Positions 41,101-44,169 of a stretch of 44,169 bases of DNA are shown here, one piece after another (position 1 is the first letter of the stretch; each line of letters starts with the position of its first letter). The DNA comes from an uncultured Erysipelotrichaceae bacterium (GTDB lineage Bacteria > Bacillota_I > Bacilli_A > Erysipelotrichales > Erysipelotrichaceae): NCBI GenBank assembly GCA_903789495.1, contig CAIFEQ010000016.1:1-44169 (forward strand), written 5' to 3'. The notes under the pieces were generated by a model. The model had not been told where the DNA came from. It did no database searches and was given only the letters and a program-made list of their open reading frames with translations. The translations under genes were made by a program, and so were the position numbers.

Positions 41101-41792
41101 CATTCCGGCTGTTCCGGATAGTTCTTTTCGATGAAGTCCTTCAGGCGTTCCTGGTAATAGCCGTACCAGTTGGCCTTGGATGCCTGCCGGACCTTCTCGA
41201 TGTCCTTCTGCTTCAGGGCCTCGATGATCTCCTGATGTTCATCCGCTGAAGTCATCTGGTTTTCTCCCTTGTTGAACTGCAGATTGGCATAGCGGTGGGC
41301 ATGGGAGGACAGGTCATTGAAGACCGAAGTCAGCCAGCGGTTATCCGCCATCTCCGCCAGCCTGGCATGGAAGCGGACATCGAGCGGCGTCATCTGCTCA
41401 TAGTGCTTCTGCCGGATTGCCTGGCGGAATTCCTCATTGATGGCCTGCAGGGCTTCGATGTCGCCGGCCTTCTGCTTGCGGCAGGCCAGTTCCCCGATGC
41501 TGGCGGCCACTTCGCCGACCGCCTCGAAGACATCCTCGATGGAGCGGGCATTGATCTGGGAAACCCGGGTGCTGCGGGACGGATACACATCCACGAACCC
41601 CTTCTGGGAAAGACGCAGAATCGCCTCCCGCACCGGAGTGCGGCTGACATGAAAATAATCCGCCAGTTCGGCTTCGTTCAGAGTTTCTCCCGGCCGCATG
41701 GTGCCGTCAATGATCCAGGTGCTTAAGACTTCATAGACCTGATCGGTCGCACTCTTGCGTTCCGGCTGTTCTGTTCGGACAGGAATCGGCAT
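41100..41792 (-). CDS. GntR-family transcriptional regulator (FadR/FCD type)
   Basis: A 230-residue regulator. The winged helix is at about residues 15-80 (ADYFHVSRTPVREAILRLSQ as recognition part), followed by a helical FCD-type ligand domain. That domain has the metal-binding histidines of the family (DVRFHARLAEMADN near 150; DEHQEIIEAL near 203). Such proteins sense organic acids or sugar acids. The start is the ATG at 41792. A TAAAAT box lies ten bases upstream on the minus strand with no ribosome binding site, so the leader would be at most about three bases. The YfcE-like gene lies upstream on the same strand with 13 bases between. Confidence 0.9.
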   Translation of the reverse strand: MPIPVRTEQPERKSATDQVYEVLSTWIIDGTMRPGETLNEAELADYFHVSRTPVREAILRLSQKGFVDVYPSRSTRVSQINARSIEDVFEAVGEVAASIGELACRKQKAGDIEALQAINEEFRQAIRQKHYEQMTPLDVRFHARLAEMADNRWLTSVFNDLSSHAHRYANLQFNKGENQMTSADEHQEIIEALKQKDIEKVRQASKANWYGYYQERLKDFIEKNYPEQPE

Positions 41793-41805
41793 AATCAACG
41801 ATATT

Positions 41806-42306
41806 TTACCACTGCCCGGTATGGTTTTCATTCCGGGTTTCCAGGGGGATGCTGATGCGCTGCACCTGCAGCTGCTTTCCGTGCATGGTGATCCGGGCAA
41901 AGGTCACCGGCTGGCTGAAACGCCGCGGTCCGCAGCTGCCCGGGTTCAGGAACAGGGTATGTCCTGCCTGCTTTTCGGCATAGCGGTGAGAGTGGCCCGT
42001 GACGACCAGATCATACCCGGATACGTCCGCCGGCAGATCGTCTTTCCGATGTGTCATGCAGATGCGCAGCCCATGCCAGCAGAACGCCTGCTGCAGGGGC
42101 AGATCCAGATCCAGCCAGTAATCGTTATTGCCCAGCACCGCCTTTACGGGGCAGATGCTTTCCAGGGCCCGCAGGATGTCCGGATCCCCGACATCCCCGG
42201 CATGCAGGATCAGATCGCAGCCCTGCAGTCCCTGCAGCACTTCTTCCCGCAGCAGGCCATGGGTATCAGACACCACACCGATGCGGGTTGTCTTTTTTTC
42301 AGTCAT
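41806..42306 (-). CDS. YfcE/MJ0936-type metallophosphoesterase
   Basis: A 166-residue calcineurin-like phosphoesterase with motifs SDTHG (near 13-17), LHAGDVGD (near 34-41), GNND (near 59-62) and VTGHSH (near 105-110) binding a two-metal centre. It would hydrolyse phosphodiesters; the natural substrate of this small family is not settled. The long open frame continues upstream through the MATE gene's complementary strand, so only this last part is real. The ATG at 42306 has TATAAT seven bases before it and no ribosome binding site, hence a predicted leaderless mRNA. An ATG nine bases upstream overlaps the -10 box. Confidence 0.9.
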   Translation of the reverse strand: MTEKKTTRIGVVSDTHGLLREEVLQGLQGCDLILHAGDVGDPDILRALESICPVKAVLGNNDYWLDLDLPLQQAFCWHGLRICMTHRKDDLPADVSGYDLVVTGHSHRYAEKQAGHTLFLNPGSCGPRRFSQPVTFARITMHGKQLQVQRISIPLETRNENHTGQW

Positions 42307-42313
42307 ATGGATC

Positions 42314-42319
42314 ATTATA
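42314..42319 (-). promoter_or_regulatory. -10 box of the phosphoesterase gene, leaderless-type
   Basis: TATAAT on the minus strand, seven bases before the ATG at 42306. No ribosome binding site lies in between. Confidence 0.65.
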
Positions 42320-42387
42320 ACGGACCGCACCTGCCTTGCAAGCTGGGCACAGGGTGGTAGAATGCAGACGTTTGACAGGAGGGAGCT

Positions 42388-43743
42388 ATGCCAGATAGCA
42401 GTATGGACTTCACCCGCGGTCAGATCTTCCGGCCGCTGATCCGCTTCGGCCTGCCCATCATGCTTGCCCTGTTTCTGCAGAGTCTCTACGGGGCAGTGGA
42501 CCTGATGGTGGTCGGGCAGTTTGCCCAGAATGCCGATGTCTCCGCCGTCTCCACCGGTGCCCAGGTCATGAGCATGGTCACGAATCTCATCAACGGCCTG
42601 TCCATGGGTACTTCGATCCTGCTGGGCCAGCTGATCGGTCAGCGGAAGCCCCGGGAAGCCGGGAAGATCATGGGAGCTTCCATTGTCTTCTTTGCTTTTC
42701 TGGGCATCGTGTTCAGCGTGCTCATGATGCTGGCGAATGCCCAGCTGGCTGCCCTCATGAATGCTCCTGCCGAAGCCCTGAGCGCCACGAAGCAGTATCT
42801 CTTCATCTGCTCGGCAGGACTGCTCTTCATCTCGGCCTATAATCTGCTCAGTTCGCTGTTCCGGGGCATCGGGAACTCCCGGCTGCCCCTGATCTCCGTC
42901 TCCATTGCGGCCGTCATCAACATCTTCGGGGATCTGCTGTTTGTCAGAGGCTTCCACATGGGGGCTGCCGGTGCGGCCTATGCCACGGTGGCCTCCCAGG
43001 CCATCTCGGTCCTGCTGAGCCTGCTGATCGTGCGGAAAACAAAACTGCCCTTTACCATGGAACGGCAGGATCTGCGCTGGGACGGCACGGCGATCCGAAG
43101 AGTCTTGCGCTATGGCATCCCTATTGCCCTGGGCGATCTGCTGGTCGGGATCAGTTTCCTGATCATCCTGTCTATTGTCAATTCCCTGGGGCTGCTGGTC
43201 AGCGCCGGTGTCGGTGTGGCCGAGAAGGTCTGCGGCTTCATCATGCTGGTACCGGCTGCCTTCAGCCAGAGTCTGGCCTCCTTTGTGGCCCAGAACTACG
43301 GAGCCCGGAAGCTGGATCGGGCTCACAAAGCCCTGCACTATGCCATCTGCAGTTCCCTGGCACTGGGGGCGGTGCTGTCCTGGCTGTCCTTCTTCCATGG
43401 CGATCTGCTCTGCGGGATCTTCTCCCGCGATGCGGAAGTCGTGCAGGCCGGCTGGGATTATCTGCGGGCCTACAGCATTGATGTCCTGCTGACTTCGATC
43501 TTCTTCTGCTACAACGGCTACTTCAACGGCTGCGGCTATACCCGCTTCGTCATGGTCCAGTCTGTCACCGGTGCCTTCGGGGTGCGGATCCCGGTCTCCT
43601 GGTACATGTCCAGACAGAAGCCGGTCTCCATCTTCCATATCGGTCTGGCCACCCCCTGCTCCTCGCTGGTGCAGACCATCCTCTGCATGCTGTACATGCA
43701 TACCGCCGTGCGGAAAAAAGAAAAGGCCCTGCAGAGTGCCTGA
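42388..43743 (+). CDS. MATE-family multidrug/metabolite exporter
   Basis: A 451-residue membrane protein with 12 hydrophobic segments in two related halves. The first half shows GLPIMLALFLQSLYGAVDLMVVGQF and the second RVLRYGIPIALGDLLVGISFLIIL, as in NorM/DinF-type MATE transporters. They export cationic or other small compounds using a sodium or proton gradient; the substrate cannot be read. AGGAGG lies five bases before the ATG, and TAGAAT near 42357 is the likely -10. It is divergent from the phosphoesterase gene. Confidence 0.92.
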   Translation: MPDSSMDFTRGQIFRPLIRFGLPIMLALFLQSLYGAVDLMVVGQFAQNADVSAVSTGAQVMSMVTNLINGLSMGTSILLGQLIGQRKPREAGKIMGASIVFFAFLGIVFSVLMMLANAQLAALMNAPAEALSATKQYLFICSAGLLFISAYNLLSSLFRGIGNSRLPLISVSIAAVINIFGDLLFVRGFHMGAAGAAYATVASQAISVLLSLLIVRKTKLPFTMERQDLRWDGTAIRRVLRYGIPIALGDLLVGISFLIILSIVNSLGLLVSAGVGVAEKVCGFIMLVPAAFSQSLASFVAQNYGARKLDRAHKALHYAICSSLALGAVLSWLSFFHGDLLCGIFSRDAEVVQAGWDYLRAYSIDVLLTSIFFCYNGYFNGCGYTRFVMVQSVTGAFGVRIPVSWYMSRQKPVSIFHIGLATPCSSLVQTILCMLYMHTAVRKKEKALQSA

Positions 43744-43818
43744 TGAAAAGCAGAAGCCGTGGAAAACCTGTGCAGGCGGGTTTCCCGCAGCTTCCTTTCC
43801 TGTTCCTGCAGGACAGAT

Positions 43819-44079
43819 TCAGCGTACGTTCCTGGCCTTCATATCCCGATCGATCAGCTTGCGGATATAGTCGGTCAGATTCTCCTGTGATTCCAGGAAG
43901 GCGATCATATCCGGATCCTTTTCCCGGGAGATCCGGAAGACAAAGCTGCGGTACGATTCCTTCTGGTACTTCACCTGGTATTCGCTGTACGCCGCCAGCT
44001 GGGCCTTGGTCCAGGTCCGCCCGCGGACATATACCTTGCCGTTTTTCTTCTGCACCGGCTTCTTCTTCGTGCTTCTCAT
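43819..44079 (-). CDS. Small basic hypothetical protein, possible ribbon-helix-helix-like
   Basis: An 86-residue protein with a very basic start (MRSTKKKPVQKKNGKVYVRG). The C-terminal half (SYRSFVFRISREKDPDMIAF, then NLTDYIRKLIDRDMKARN) looks like a short strand followed by two helices, as in ribbon-helix-helix DNA-binding proteins. Similar small proteins are common in Bacillota accessory regions; no specific family is claimed. The ATG at 44079 is the likely start, with GGGAG 12 bases upstream. The in-frame GTG at 44109 overlaps the promoter. A good promoter lies directly upstream. Confidence 0.65.
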   Translation of the reverse strand: MRSTKKKPVQKKNGKVYVRGRTWTKAQLAAYSEYQVKYQKESYRSFVFRISREKDPDMIAFLESQENLTDYIRKLIDRDMKARNVR

Positions 44080-44107
44080 GGGTGTATATGCTCCCTTATC
44101 TGGCCTC

Positions 44108-44136
44108 ACTATAGTGTTAACTTCCTGAAATGTTAA
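44108..44136 (-). promoter_or_regulatory. Sigma-70-type promoter for the small basic protein
   Basis: On the minus strand TTAACA (44131-44136), 17 bases, then TATAGT (44108-44113). GTTAAC occurs twice within this region, 16 bases apart, and could be an operator repeat. Confidence 0.7.
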
Positions 44137-44169
44137 CTGTCTAAGAAGAAGGGCATAGGCAGATCAGGT

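Noticed and set aside
42307-43701. Upstream 460 codons of the open frame that ends in the YfcE-like phosphoesterase
   Set aside because: This part is antisense to the MATE gene and reads as Gln/Asp/His-rich shadow sequence. The phosphoesterase has its own promoter and start at 42306.
1-44169. CRISPR array, tRNA or rRNA genes, prophage
   Set aside because: No regularly spaced repeats, cloverleaf-like sequences, rRNA-like segments, or phage structural or integrase genes were seen on reading both strands.

Overview
This window looks like chromosomal DNA of a low-complexity-envelope Gram-positive bacterium of the Bacillota. A gut-type member of the Erysipelotrichales is my best guess, inferred from gene style rather than any marker gene. 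Supporting signs are strong AGGAGG ribosome binding sites, dense intrinsic terminators, a type II thymidine kinase, YajC, lipoproteins with short Ser/Ala-rich linkers and no outer-membrane genes. Most of the right half is GC-rich. Positions of roughly 2.3-14 kb are visibly AT-rich, which marks a horizontally reassorted surface-polysaccharide locus set in a GC-richer chromosome.

Layout. 1-2.3 kb: the tail of an unknown gene and a large polytopic GT-C-like membrane protein. 2.7-18.0 kb: a polysaccharide (capsule/EPS) locus. A plus-strand pair (a UDP-glucose dehydrogenase fused to an XRE DNA-binding domain, then a GT4 glycosyltransferase) converges on a long minus-strand operon. Read in its own direction the operon runs: Wzz-like chain-length protein with a degenerate kinase-like domain, initiating sugar-phosphate transferase, GT2, a hairpin junction, Wzy-like polymerase, GT2, GT4, Wzx flippase, then hddA, an hddC-gmhB fusion and gmhA. 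The last three genes make GDP-D-glycero-alpha-D-manno-heptose, so the polymer probably contains heptose and glucuronic acid and is built by the Wzx/Wzy route.

18.2-25 kb: a SNF2-family helicase, a phosphonate-type ABC transporter (phnD-phnC-phnE-phnE, the second permease carrying an in-frame amber codon right after its start) and thymidine kinase. 25-30.2 kb: an accessory patch with an IS21 relic, two DUF4143-type AAA ATPases, a small membrane-associated protein and an M48 peptidase with a zinc ribbon. 30.2-32.7 kb: an M19 dipeptidase in an apparent operon with two small polytopic membrane proteins, a candidate transporter-plus-peptidase module. 32.9-44.1 kb: YajC, a CHAP protein, an M20 dipeptidase, a cytoplasmic alpha-amylase, a TetR regulator, a PAP2 phosphatase, a GH36-like protein with altered catalytic residues, a VanY carboxypeptidase lipoprotein, a GntR regulator, a YfcE-like phosphoesterase, a MATE exporter and a small basic protein.

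The most unusual signals are: (1) the XRE-UDP-glucose dehydrogenase fusion with a perfect palindrome just upstream; (2) a set of at least six genes whose -10 box lies only 6-8 bases before the start codon with no ribosome binding site, i.e. predicted leaderless mRNAs interspersed with strongly SD-led genes; (3) the premature amber in the second phnE; (4) the dipeptidase/membrane-pair operon; (5) a duplicated palindrome module bracketing the promoter of a DUF4143 ATPase. No tRNA, rRNA or CRISPR array was recognised.
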